IMG/VR virus record: IMGVR_UViG_3300024520_000049
Span: 124,001-188,000 of that record
Reading direction: 5' to 3' (one strand)
Source: a virus
Length of the DNA stretch: 64,000 bases
Position numbers and translations under genes: made by a program. The notes under the pieces were generated by a model. It ran no database searches. It was given only the letters and a program-made list of their open reading frames with translations, and had not been told where the DNA came from. Below are positions 38,812 through 46,050 of the stretch, piece by piece. Each line of letters starts with the position of its first letter. Position 1 is the first letter of the stretch.

Positions 38812-39022
38812 CCGGACATACAGAGTAGACCATCACTGGGCCTTCGCGCCCATAGCATACTACCTCACCCACACCTCAAAGATGACCCAGGAGCAGGCAG
38901 CGGCTGCCTTGGAGATTGACTTTAATCCGGCGAAAGGTGAGTACCTGGTTATCGAAGAGATAGAGATTAAACACTTCCCGGATAGCCTTCTCGGGGGCAT
39001 CGTGGGAATAAGCGATACCTGA
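38804..39022 (+). CDS. hypothetical protein, 72 aa
   Basis: TQEQAAAALEIDFNPAKGEYLVIEEIEI..., ending IVGISDT, an ending shared with the previous gene (GISDA), which suggests the junction was copied. Confidence 0.6.
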   Translation: MPDRTYRVDHHWAFAPIAYYLTHTSKMTQEQAAAALEIDFNPAKGEYLVIEEIEIKHFPDSLLGGIVGISDT

Positions 39023-39027
39023 GTACG

Positions 39028-39144
39028 ATGGGACACACATACCGCGGGGACGAGCATAAAAACAAGCGGCAGCTGAAGAAGGACTCAAAGAAAGTTAGAG
39101 CTGCACGTAAGCACAACAAGAAACACGGAGGAAAGAAGAGCTGA
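39028..39144 (+). CDS. 38-aa highly basic peptide
   Basis: MGHTYRGDEHKNKRQLKKD...KKHGGKKS: 16 Lys/Arg and several His. Likely nucleic-acid binding. The CACGGAGGAAAG at its end serves the next gene, with TGATG overlap. Confidence 0.55.
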   Translation: MGHTYRGDEHKNKRQLKKDSKKVRAARKHNKKHGGKKS

Positions 39145-39458
39145 TGATCAACAAAGAATTTGCAAATGCGGCCATAGCGCTGCTGAATGAGCTGAATGGT
39201 ATTGATCCAGAGGCCACCCGCAAGTTGGTGGACACACACGTACCGTGCGGGGACGTGCTGATAGAGCACCCCACGATACAGGTTCTGACAGGCCCCCCAC
39301 AAGCGTCGGTTGGGCTTCTCGGGATACTTAACGGCATCTGCGGGAGTTATGGACCGGAAGGCGGGGACAAGGAGGGCTGGGGTCCAGTTGCAGCCATATG
39401 TGAAGAGGACGGCTCCATCTTTGAGTTTCAACTAGTGACCTGCGGATCTACCACCTAA
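39144..39458 (+). CDS. conserved phage-type hypothetical protein, 104 aa
   Basis: GIDPEATRKLVDTHVPCGDVLIEHPTIQV (about 18-46, quoted in part) and VGLLGILNG resemble a phage family of unknown function with the VPC...HPTIQV core. Confidence 0.65.
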   Translation: MINKEFANAAIALLNELNGIDPEATRKLVDTHVPCGDVLIEHPTIQVLTGPPQASVGLLGILNGICGSYGPEGGDKEGWGPVAAICEEDGSIFEFQLVTCGSTT

Positions 39459-40054
39459 TGTGGATCATGCTCACCACCAAGCTGCCTACGGAGGTGTCAC
39501 CACCAAAGCTCAGCATCTTCTGGTCAGTACCATGGGTCGACGAGGAGATGGTTAAGAGCCAGATGGAGCCTGCAGTCAGGATCAATGGCTGTACCAGCAA
39601 GAAGAAGGTTCCCTGTGAGAAGGTTGGCGAGCTTGTCTTGGGCAATTCACCCTTCGGGCTGGAGCCTGACTTCAGGGAGGCGCGCAAGATCCTCTACAAG
39701 AGCGAGTCAGTGCGCGTATTCCCACATGAGTTCTCAGTGCTGAAGAAGGAGAACCTTCGCATGTACATCGAGGAGTCGCATGAGCTGGTGGCCGGCAGCG
39801 CGGCCGAGGATGAGATCCTTTCAGAGATTAAGCGCGGCGCGCGTAAGGACACCTACGACGCCGCGCTGATCGACGGCGCAACACACGCTCAGGCTACAAT
39901 GGTGGCGCTGGGCAAGGACCCCACGCTGGAGGACAACGAGTTCCCGGCAATCGGCTGGTATCGGTGCAAGCGGGAGTTTGCACAGATCTACTGCTATGAT
40001 AACGAGATGGAAGAAACTGATCACCGGCGAGAGCCACAACTGGAGGACGCATAA
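39458..40054 (+). CDS. hypothetical protein, 198 aa
   Basis: Unrecognised, begins MWIMLTTKLPTEVSPP; ends HRREPQLEDA, an array-like QLEDA end whose CTGGAGGACGC is the ribosome site of the next gene. Confidence 0.65.
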   Translation: MWIMLTTKLPTEVSPPKLSIFWSVPWVDEEMVKSQMEPAVRINGCTSKKKVPCEKVGELVLGNSPFGLEPDFREARKILYKSESVRVFPHEFSVLKKENLRMYIEESHELVAGSAAEDEILSEIKRGARKDTYDAALIDGATHAQATMVALGKDPTLEDNEFPAIGWYRCKREFAQIYCYDNEMEETDHRREPQLEDA

Positions 40055-40333
40055 ATGGCTGACCGAGCAGAGTACCCGCAGCACGATAAGCTGCATGAAG
40101 TGAAGGAACGCTCTCAGACCATCGGGGAGTTCATGGAGTGGCTTGGTGCAGAGAAGAAGCTCTGCCTGGCCACCTGGGCGAACGATAACTGGATGTTGCC
40201 AGCGCCCTACGATATCCAGGATCTCTTGGCGGAGTTCTTTGAGATCGACCGTAATGCGCTTGAGGCCGAGAAGCTGCACATGCTGGAGGCGCAGCGTGCG
40301 TTAAATGCGCGAGCGGCAGAGCAAACAGCATGA
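40055..40333 (+). CDS. conserved phage-type protein (YPxxDKLxxV...SQTIGEFMEWL), 92 aa
   Basis: EYPQHDKLHEVKERSQTIGEFMEWL and LLAEFFEIDRNALEAEKLHMLE match a small helical protein family widespread in phages, function unknown. Its end overlaps cluster 5 as ATGA. Confidence 0.75.
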   Translation: MADRAEYPQHDKLHEVKERSQTIGEFMEWLGAEKKLCLATWANDNWMLPAPYDIQDLLAEFFEIDRNALEAEKLHMLEAQRALNARAAEQTA

Positions 40334-40518
40334 CTAGCGTTAAGGCCCTTTTGCGGGAGCAGGTGCGGGCTCAGATATGGGGGCGGGTTCGGGATCAGGT
40401 GCGAACCACGCCGCGACATCAAACAGGGGAACAGGTAGGGGATCGGGCAAAGCTCCCAGTATGGGATCAAGTGGGGGAACAGGTAGGGGATCAGCTATGG
40501 GGTGAAGAGCGTGGTTAG
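40330..40518 (+). CDS. mini-ORF array member (cluster 5), 62 aa
   Basis: MTSVKALLREQVRAQIW start, then QVRDQVR and DQVGEQVGDQLW tetrads; ends LWGEERG. Confidence 0.65.
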   Translation: MTSVKALLREQVRAQIWGRVRDQVRTTPRHQTGEQVGDRAKLPVWDQVGEQVGDQLWGEERG

Positions 40519-40705
40519 CGTTAAGGAGCAGGATCAGGTAGGGGCTCAGGTATGGGGTCAGGTACGGGGTCAGGTATGGGATCAGGTAGAGGAGCAGGTA
40601 TCGGATCAGGCATCGAGACCGGTATCGGCTCAGATTTACAGGCAGGTACAGGATCGGGCGTGGGATCAGCTATGGGATCAGCTATGGGAGGATGTAGATG
40701 ATTAG
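40511..40705 (+). CDS. mini-ORF array member (cluster 5), 64 aa
   Basis: GTG in GTGGTTAG gives VVSVKEQDQVGAQVW (GTG 40502 possible). Almost entirely QV-x-(D/E/G) tetrads; ends DQLWDQLWEDVDD. Confidence 0.65.
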   Translation: MVSVKEQDQVGAQVWGQVRGQVWDQVEEQVSDQASRPVSAQIYRQVQDRAWDQLWDQLWEDVDD

Positions 40706-40886
40706 TGTCAAGGAGCAGGCGCAGGATCAGGTATGGAGCGGGCCGCGCCATAAGGTCGCGACCAAATTGAAGCTCCCGGCAGGCGTCCGCCTCGATATGC
40801 ACGATTGGTGGTGGGCGTCTATGACCCGTGAGTGGCGCCCGGGACACATACGGGACCAGCTGCACAGCGACGTGCAGTGTGATTAG
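40698..40886 (+). CDS. mini-ORF array member (cluster 5), 62 aa
   Basis: MISVKEQAQDQVW start, then a non-repetitive Trp-rich middle; RDQLHSDVQCD end. Confidence 0.6.
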   Translation: MISVKEQAQDQVWSGPRHKVATKLKLPAGVRLDMHDWWWASMTREWRPGHIRDQLHSDVQCD

Positions 40887-41073
40887 CGTGCAGAAGCAGG
40901 CGCGCCCGAAGCTGCTGGAGCGTGCTAGCCACGCCCAGCTCGAGGCCAATTACTGGATCTCCAATGATGTTTGGTGCCGCGGCTCCATTCAGATATATGA
41001 TCTGGTGTGGCAGGCGACGGGGAGACCTATACGAGTCCCTATCCAGGAGGAATTAAGAGATGATCAGCGTTAA
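40879..41073 (+). CDS. mini-ORF array member (cluster 5), 64 aa
   Basis: GTG in GTGATTAG gives VISVQKQARPKLLER; IQEELRDDQR end with CAGGAGGAATT. Confidence 0.6.
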   Translation: MISVQKQARPKLLERASHAQLEANYWISNDVWCRGSIQIYDLVWQATGRPIRVPIQEELRDDQR

Positions 41074-41266
41074 GAAGCGGGTGCGGGATCAGGTGGAAAC
41101 CCACCCCCGCGCGGCTGTGGAGCAAATTCCGGCGTACACAGAGGTGGTAGTGCACAACCACTTACGCACTACCGTATATCTTAGCGTAATGGATCGGGTG
41201 TGGTTACTCACATGGGACCAGCTGTATCATGATGGGAGGCAACAACAGGAGGACTTCAATGATTAG
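41060..41266 (+). CDS. mini-ORF array member (cluster 5), 68 aa
   Basis: MISVKKRVRDQVETHPRAAV start, TWDQLYHDGRQQQEDFND end. Confidence 0.65.
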   Translation: MISVKKRVRDQVETHPRAAVEQIPAYTEVVVHNHLRTTVYLSVMDRVWLLTWDQLYHDGRQQQEDFND

Positions 41267-41435
41267 CGTTAAACAGCAGGTACGAGATCAGGCATGGGAT
41301 CAGGCAGGAGGTCAGTTAGAGAGTCAGTTAGAGAGTCAGTTAGAGAGTCAGGTACGGAGTCAGATATGGAATCAGGTATGGGCTCAGGTATGGGATCTGG
41401 TACGGATTCAGGTATGGGAGGACTTCAATGATTAG
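41259..41435 (+). CDS. mini-ORF array member (cluster 5), 58 aa
   Basis: ATGATTAG start after AGGAGGACTTCA. MISVKQQVRDQAWDQ, then three identical QLES tetrads, QVW units and VWEDFND end. The most regular tetrad repeat of all. Confidence 0.65.
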   Translation: MISVKQQVRDQAWDQAGGQLESQLESQLESQVRSQIWNQVWAQVWDLVRIQVWEDFND

Positions 41436-41669
41436 CGCCAAACAGCAGTTATGGAGCGAAGCGCTCGAGACTGGGTGCTAGTTCATCCAGAGTTGCAGAT
41501 ACGGGCGCGGACACAAAACCAAATAGAGAACCGAGTTTGGGCTAAGGTGTGGGAGCAAGTACGGGATCAGACATGGGATCAGCTGTGGGATTTACGGGCG
41601 CACGCGTGGGATCAACTAGAGGAGGATGTAAATGAAATGGGCACGAGAGACACGAGGCCATCAATATGA
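41428..41669 (+). pseudogene. frameshifted mini-ORF array member
   Basis: The family start ATGATTAGCGCCAAACAGCAG (MISAKQQ) at 41428 hits a stop at 41479. The body of a member (ARDWVLVHPELQ ... DQLEEDVNEM) continues in another frame, open from ATG 41451 to 41669. Body and start align to 41060 (VRDQVETHP), so one indel separates them. The 41451 ORF may still be translated. Confidence 0.6.
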
Positions 41670-41673
41670 CTAA
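41632..41673 (+). repeat. partial copy of the start of gene 41845
   Basis: ATGAAATGGGCACGAGAGACA at 41632 nearly repeats the start of gene 41845 (ATGAAATGGACACGAGAGACA), but the frame stops after 13 codons. It is a leftover of a duplication of the junction between array and next gene. Confidence 0.65.
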
Positions 41674-41848
41674 CGTCAGTGTACGGGCAACGGTCAAGCC
41701 AGAGGGCGGGGCAGAGGCTCAGCTGTTTTGGCAGGTAAGCTATCGGGTAAGGGCTCAGGTGTCGAGACAGTTGTGGCATCGGGTAGAGGATCAACTAGTA
41801 CAAGTGGACCGCCCAATGTGGCTCCTACTACGGGAGGATAACACATGA
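41666..41848 (+). CDS. mini-ORF array member, last of cluster 5, 60 aa
   Basis: MTNVSVRATVKPEGGAEAQL start as in 33290; RVEDQLVQVDRPMWLLLREDNT end, ATGA overlap with gene 41845. Confidence 0.6.
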   Translation: MTNVSVRATVKPEGGAEAQLFWQVSYRVRAQVSRQLWHRVEDQLVQVDRPMWLLLREDNT

Positions 41849-42045
41849 AATGGACACGAGAGACATATGACGGGCCAGGCTTCTCCAAATACACCAGCGA
41901 CTGTGGAGAGTACGAGATCGTGAAGCTGTACGAGAACTTGCCGAACGGTGACGCCTTCCAGCTGAACGTGCGTGGGTACTTCAAAGGCACTGGCACGCTG
42001 TCGTCACTGAAGACAGCAGCACGCTGGGACAAACGACATAACTAA
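41845..42045 (+). CDS. hypothetical protein, 66 aa
   Basis: MKWTRETYDGPGFSKYTS..., a small beta-rich protein (GEYEIVKLYE...FQLNVRGYF). Unrecognised. Confidence 0.6.
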   Translation: MKWTRETYDGPGFSKYTSDCGEYEIVKLYENLPNGDAFQLNVRGYFKGTGTLSSLKTAARWDKRHN

Positions 42046-42055
42046 GGGGGGTATC

Positions 42056-42412
42056 ATGTACGAACGCATGTACCATGAGAAGGTGGAAGAGCTGCACAAG
42101 ATGCAGACGGAGCGGGACGAGCTAAAGAAAGAGCTGGACGGCGTCAGCACGGCGCTGACCGAGGCTGGCGAGAGTATGGAAGCACTGGCTATAAAGCTGG
42201 CGGCCATCGAAAAGTCCTTCACGTATGCTGGCGGCAACCTGCCTGAGAACTTCAAGATCATCACCATGCATGATCTTGAGCGGTCGAAGTGGGAGCTTAA
42301 GGAGACTGGCACAATCCTCATCGAGAACATTGACGGCACACTGTACACACACTTCGGCGCCACCGAGCCGCCAGGCAGAGCAAAGGCTCTACGCTGGGGG
42401 ATGATCATCTGA
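42056..42412 (+). CDS. coiled-coil protein, 118 aa
   Basis: Residues 5-60 are a coiled coil (YHEKVEELHKMQTERDELKKEL...), followed by a globular end. AAGGGGGG precedes the ATG. Confidence 0.7.
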   Translation: MYERMYHEKVEELHKMQTERDELKKELDGVSTALTEAGESMEALAIKLAAIEKSFTYAGGNLPENFKIITMHDLERSKWELKETGTILIENIDGTLYTHFGATEPPGRAKALRWGMII

Positions 42413-42672
42413 TGGCTAAGGTATCAATACTCGCGTGGAAGAAGAAGCCCGCCGGCGTGTTCACCCAGAAGAAGCTGCTCTGGGAGGCGATGGAGAAGGT
42501 GATGGATGAAGATGAGCTCTTCATTGGTGACAAGGAAGCCACGTACAACCGCCTGTGCACAGTGCTGCGCAAGGAGGGCAAGGTAAAGATCACGGACGAC
42601 ATCGACACAGCTGTCTTCCAGGTCTGGGATTGCGTAACCAATGAGCTCATGCTGGAACTCGAGGAGGCTTGA
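42412..42672 (+). CDS. hypothetical protein, 86 aa
   Basis: MAKVSILAWKKKPAGVF..., possibly a small winged-helix (LCTVLRKEGKVKITDDIDTAVFQV). Ends LMLELEEA; CTCGAGGAGG in that end serves the next gene. Confidence 0.6.
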   Translation: MAKVSILAWKKKPAGVFTQKKLLWEAMEKVMDEDELFIGDKEATYNRLCTVLRKEGKVKITDDIDTAVFQVWDCVTNELMLELEEA

Positions 42673-42673
42673 G

Positions 42674-42922
42674 ATGGGATCGACTATGCTTTACGGCAGC
42701 GCCGTGGACTCGATTGGCGGTGTCACGATAGCAAGCGGGGATTCCCGCACTGTCGATAAGGGTTACGACAACGTAACAATAAATATGCACTGTACCAGCA
42801 CCACTGTTACAGTGTACGAAATCACGTTACATGCATTCGAAGATGATTTGGGCGAGAAGGTTATGAAACAGAAACAGGAGCCCTTCTACAAGGCGCTCTA
42901 CCCACGAAGGAAGAACAGATGA
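42674..42922 (+). CDS. hypothetical protein, 82 aa
   Basis: Thr/Ser- and beta-rich (NVTINMHCTSTTVTVYEITL), unrecognised. Ends in the CCCACGAAGGAAGAACAG leader that is repeated before thyA. Confidence 0.6.
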   Translation: MGSTMLYGSAVDSIGGVTIASGDSRTVDKGYDNVTINMHCTSTTVTVYEITLHAFEDDLGEKVMKQKQEPFYKALYPRRKNR

Positions 42923-43182
42923 AGAAGCTTATCACATGTCTTGTTCTGATGTGCGGTTGCGCTCCCTCGCCACCACCCCCGCACTCTACTAAATCGAGCC
43001 TCGATTCCAGCCAGACATGGGGCACACGTGAGGTTAAAGTTGTTACGGATGAAGAGGGTTACCGCTGGGCGGTGATTCATGAGACTCGTAACGTGTTCAG
43101 TGTCTCCCCGCTACCAAAGTTGAAGGATGAAGAGGGCAAACTCGCACCATAATTAACCACCCACGAAGGAAGAACAGATGAA
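42900..43182 (+). repeat. 24-bp direct repeat flanking the lipoprotein gene
   Basis: The same 24 bases (ACCCACGAAGG...CAGATGAA) occur at 42900-42923 and 43159-43182, covering the ribosome site and start codon of both the lipoprotein gene and thyA. Confidence 0.8.
42919..43152 (+). CDS. small lipoprotein, 77 aa
   Basis: MKKLITCLVLMCGCAPSPPPP is a lipoprotein signal with Cys15 as the likely lipidated residue, then a Pro/Ser linker and a small beta domain (REVKVVTDEEGYRWAVIHE). Phage lipoproteins are often expressed in the host to block superinfection, but that is only a possibility here. Confidence 0.7.
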   Translation: MKKLITCLVLMCGCAPSPPPPHSTKSSLDSSQTWGTREVKVVTDEEGYRWAVIHETRNVFSVSPLPKLKDEEGKLAP

Positions 43183-44044
43183 ACTATACCTGGACCTGCT
43201 GGACCGAATCATCGGCACCGGCGAACGTAAAGAGAACCGCACAGGCATTGACACGATGGTCATACCACCTGTGCAGATTCAGCACGACATGGGCAAGGGC
43301 TTCCCCCTGCTCACCACAAAGAAGATGGCGAAGAAGACCATGGCGGTGGAGCTGGAAGGCTTCATCAAAGGCGTCACCTCAAAGGCTTGGTTCCAGGAGC
43401 GCGGCTGCCGTATTTGGAACGAATGGGCCAACCCTATATCTGTGACGAAACGGGTGGAATATCTCGGTAAGCCAGAAGGAGAGGATCCCGATGCTTTCCG
43501 CAAGCGAGTACAGCTCGGTACGGATGATCTCGGCCCTATCTACGGGGCACAGTGGAGGAACTACAACTTCCAAGGATGTGATCAGTTTGATAACATCGTA
43601 CAGAAGCTGAAGACCAACCCCAACGATCGCCGTATGATCTGCATGGCCTGGAATCCCCTGGCTGTTGATGAGCAGGCTCTGCCGGCATGCCATCTCGGCT
43701 TCATCATCCAGCACATCAACGGCAAGCTTCACCTGGCTTGGTGGCAGCGCAGCGTTGATACATTCCTGGGGCTGCCGTTCAACTTGGCCTCATACGCTCT
43801 GCTGCTGCACCTCATCTGCCTGGAGACAGGTATGAAGGAGGGGACAGTGACTGGGCAGCTGGTGGATGTGCACATCTACGAGAACCACCGGGAGCAGGTA
43901 CTGGAGCAGTTGGGCAGGACACCCTACTCGCTGCCCAGGGTGTCTACGCCCAACTTCACGTCGATCTACGACTGGAAGGCATCTGACACCGAGTTCATTG
44001 GCTATCAGCATCATCCGCCGATCAAAGCAGAAGTTGCTGTCTGA
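43178..44044 (+). CDS. thyA: thymidylate synthase
   Basis: Converts dUMP to dTMP with methylene-tetrahydrofolate. The 288-residue length is typical of ThyA. Seen: RENRTG-type start (KENRTGIDT, 18-26), RRMICMAWNP (151-160), catalytic Cys171 in LPACHLGF, RSVDTFLGLPFNLASYA (191-207) and GQLVDVHIYENHREQ (226-240) binding dUMP. All key residues are present, so it should be active. AAGGAAG upstream. Supplies dTMP for phage DNA synthesis. Confidence 0.95.
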   Translation: MKLYLDLLDRIIGTGERKENRTGIDTMVIPPVQIQHDMGKGFPLLTTKKMAKKTMAVELEGFIKGVTSKAWFQERGCRIWNEWANPISVTKRVEYLGKPEGEDPDAFRKRVQLGTDDLGPIYGAQWRNYNFQGCDQFDNIVQKLKTNPNDRRMICMAWNPLAVDEQALPACHLGFIIQHINGKLHLAWWQRSVDTFLGLPFNLASYALLLHLICLETGMKEGTVTGQLVDVHIYENHREQVLEQLGRTPYSLPRVSTPNFTSIYDWKASDTEFIGYQHHPPIKAEVAV

Positions 44045-44475
44045 TGGCTAATTACATATCCACTTGGCGCAGCAACTACTTCAAGGTGAAGGACAGGGAG
44101 GCGTTCTTGGAGTTCATTTCTAGAGTGCACGACCTCGACGTGAAAGAGGACGAGCGCGGATTTGTGCTGCTCGAAGCGCAGGATGGCGAGGGCGGCGCAC
44201 CGTCGATGATATCGCTCAACCCTGACGACGATGACGCGGAGCCAGCGTACTTTGACACCGGCGAGGCAGCCTCATTTGAGTCCTATATCGCAGCGCACCT
44301 TGCCGACGGTGAGGTGGCTATCCTGATGGAGTCTGGCCATGAGAAGCTTCGCTACGTCAGCGGATACGCCACCGCGGTGAGAGCCGACGGTGAGATCATC
44401 CACATCAGCTTGAGCATGATCTACGATCTGGTTGAGCGGGAGTGGGGAGTCAAAACAACGGAAGCTACATACTGA
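44044..44475 (+). CDS. conserved phage-type hypothetical protein, 143 aa
   Basis: MANYISTWRSNYFKVKDREAF start and LADGEVAILMESGHEKLRYVSGYA (about 95-118) match a hypothetical family common in phages and actinobacterial elements. TGATG overlap with thyA, so co-translated. Confidence 0.75.
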   Translation: MANYISTWRSNYFKVKDREAFLEFISRVHDLDVKEDERGFVLLEAQDGEGGAPSMISLNPDDDDAEPAYFDTGEAASFESYIAAHLADGEVAILMESGHEKLRYVSGYATAVRADGEIIHISLSMIYDLVEREWGVKTTEATY

Positions 44476-44718
44476 CGGACACACTAAACTAATACGTAGG
44501 TATATTTATTGCGCGCTAGGTTCTATTGGATGGAGAGTCTGTGTTTTTAGAGGTCGTAAGCGCGCGATTCACGTTTTTTGCGACCTCTGGCGTTGCGGTG
44601 TGTTGGACGCACGCTTGTCCCACCGCCGCCGCCTCCTAAACATGGCGACAAGCCCGGACCGTCATGGGTAACAGACTCATGTCCGGACATTACTTAAACT
44701 AATCAAAAGGAGACACTT
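44476..44718 (+). promoter_or_regulatory. structured intergenic region with promoter-like motif
   Basis: No gene. AGAGGTCG (44549-44556) pairs with CGACCTCT (44581-44588). CCGGAC (about 44656) and GTCCGG (about 44682) frame a second hairpin. TACTTAAACTAAT (44690) then precedes AAAGGAG and the ATG at 44719. Confidence 0.45.
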
Positions 44719-45132
44719 ATGCCTGAAGTACAAGTATTAACAGAAGAGCAGGCGGAAGCCTGGGCGGCCATCGAGAAGGCCGCGAAGGAGCTGGTGTTCG
44801 GCGAGGGCTTCGCAGTTGTGGCCGCCGGCAAGCGCCTAACAGCGCTGGTTGAGGAAGCTACTGCTCGCGCCATTCCAATGGCCAACTTGGAGTATAAGAA
44901 AGACATGGTAGGGTCGAAGACCCCGCACCGTGGCTGCATGCTCGGCAAAAACGCTGCACGCAGCACCTGGACGTATACACCCGAGCTGCAGGCTGACATT
45001 GACACGCTAGACACGCGTAAGAAGGTGGAGCAGGTTGATGGGTCCGCCACGAAAGTCGCTGGCAAACTGGACAGTAACAAAAATGCGCTGTTCAGGCTTT
45101 CTGTCGTAGAGCGTTTGACGTTACCTGGTTGA
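44719..45132 (+). CDS. hypothetical protein, 137 aa
   Basis: Helical N-terminal half (AEAWAAIEKAAKELVFGEGFAVVAAGKRL); later a basic KTPHRG...KNAARSTWTY segment. Unrecognised. AAAGGAG upstream. Confidence 0.65.
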   Translation: MPEVQVLTEEQAEAWAAIEKAAKELVFGEGFAVVAAGKRLTALVEEATARAIPMANLEYKKDMVGSKTPHRGCMLGKNAARSTWTYTPELQADIDTLDTRKKVEQVDGSATKVAGKLDSNKNALFRLSVVERLTLPG

Positions 45133-45151
45133 CAATAGACAGTTACCCGGA
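45129..45151 (+). promoter_or_regulatory. weak promoter candidate
   Basis: TTGACA at 45129-45134 with TAACGT 17 bases later; the -10 is poor. Confidence 0.25.
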
Positions 45152-45163
45152 TAACGTGCTCTC

Positions 45164-45652
45164 ATGAAGAACATACCCATAATATGCGCCATAGCGGTGC
45201 TGGCAAGTATAAGTATATTTAGTATTGGGTACGCTCTCGGCCGCACCAACGCGCCAGAGCCGAAGTACGCAGACGAGCATACGTGCCCAGAACCGCGTTG
45301 GCCTAATGACCACAAATGCTTATCGGCCTCCAAGGAGGACGTGAATGCTGTGATGATCAAGTGGTCCAACGCTGTCATTGAGAGCATGCCCCGCAACGCG
45401 GAGTGTGAAGTCAAGGCAGGGGATCTTATCATCAACGGCCTCGCCGAGTATCAGCGCGATCCGCAGACGGGTAAGTCCGTCCTGCGGCTCCGCTCTGCTG
45501 ATGAGATCATACAAGCAGCGTATCATCGGCCCGCCAAGTCGCTGCTCAACGCAACACCGGCCCCGATACCAAAGCAGCTGCCTGAGGATGAGCGCGGACT
45601 CATCCGTAAAGGTGCTGGGGGTATCGGCGGGCTGCTTAAGAGGTTATGGTAA
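45164..45652 (+). CDS. membrane-anchored protein, 162 aa
   Basis: Residues 5-26 (IPIICAIAVLASISIFSIGYAL) are a membrane anchor or uncleaved signal, followed by a soluble domain with four cysteines (CPEP..., HKCLS, AECEV). Function unknown. Confidence 0.65.
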   Translation: MKNIPIICAIAVLASISIFSIGYALGRTNAPEPKYADEHTCPEPRWPNDHKCLSASKEDVNAVMIKWSNAVIESMPRNAECEVKAGDLIINGLAEYQRDPQTGKSVLRLRSADEIIQAAYHRPAKSLLNATPAPIPKQLPEDERGLIRKGAGGIGGLLKRLW

Positions 45653-45660
45653 TCTCCATA

Positions 45661-45726
45661 GCAGGGTTTAGTCCACCCTGCGCCCACCCGAATGCTGCCT
45701 CTGGGGTTCGCTTCAGAGGCAGTTTT
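45661..45726. terminator. two hairpins between convergent genes
   Basis: GCAGGGT/ACCCTGC (45661-45681) and CTGCCTCTG/CAGAGGCAG (45695-45722), the latter followed by TTTT. They separate the + gene from the minus-strand lipoprotein. Confidence 0.75.
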
Positions 45727-45737
45727 ATGTACGGGTA

Positions 45738-46001
45738 TTAAAGACCTGGAAGCCGCCGAAGCTGTAGAAGTGCTCGACGGTTAATCTCGTCGATCTTCTC
45801 ATTTGACTCTTCGACACTCATGCTGGGGACCAACATCCACCGGCCTTCAACAAATATCCACGTGTCGCCTGTGAGTGCATTGAACTTGTACATGCCTTCC
45901 GTCGTAAACGTCAGGCTGAACTCAGAAGAACTCTCCGGCGCAGGTGGTGCTGTGTGCTTACAGCTGCACAGCAAACATAGGATTATAACGACGTACTTCA
46001 T
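45738..46001 (-). CDS. minus-strand small lipoprotein, 87 aa
   Basis: MKYVVIILCLLCSC at the N-terminus is a lipoprotein signal (LLCSC, lipid on the second Cys), followed by a Pro/Ser linker and MYKFNALTGDTWIFVEGRWMLVP, a small beta repeat like those of other small lipoproteins. A start at 46025 is possible; neither start has a good ribosome site. Divergent from the kinase-like gene. Confidence 0.65.
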   Translation of the reverse strand: MKYVVIILCLLCSCKHTAPPAPESSSEFSLTFTTEGMYKFNALTGDTWIFVEGRWMLVPSMSVEESNEKIDEINRRALLQLRRLPGL

Positions 46002-46050
46002 TGTGTAATATATCGTGAACAGCATTAGGAAACAAATCTAGGAGAATGGA

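Larger units (their letters stand above)
40520..41435 (+). repeat. 12-bp coding repeats (GATCAGGTATGG type)
   Basis: Runs of CAG-GTA-TGG-GAT (QVWD) and relatives in 40530-40690 and 41275-41425 make the DNA nearly periodic at 12 bp and dense in GATC. The antisense strand reads as PDPIPDP-like open frames. Confidence 0.75.

Noticed and set aside
40521-40949. 142-codon minus-strand frame rich in PDPIP repeats
   Set aside because: Exact antisense of the QVWD coding repeats of cluster 5.
40520-41435. CRISPR array
   Set aside because: The 12-bp periodicity is in-frame coding repeat; there are no uniform repeats of 23-47 bp with unique spacers.
44432-44671. 79-codon frame across the gap after 44475
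   Set aside because: Starts inside the previous gene, no ribosome site, and covers the hairpin.
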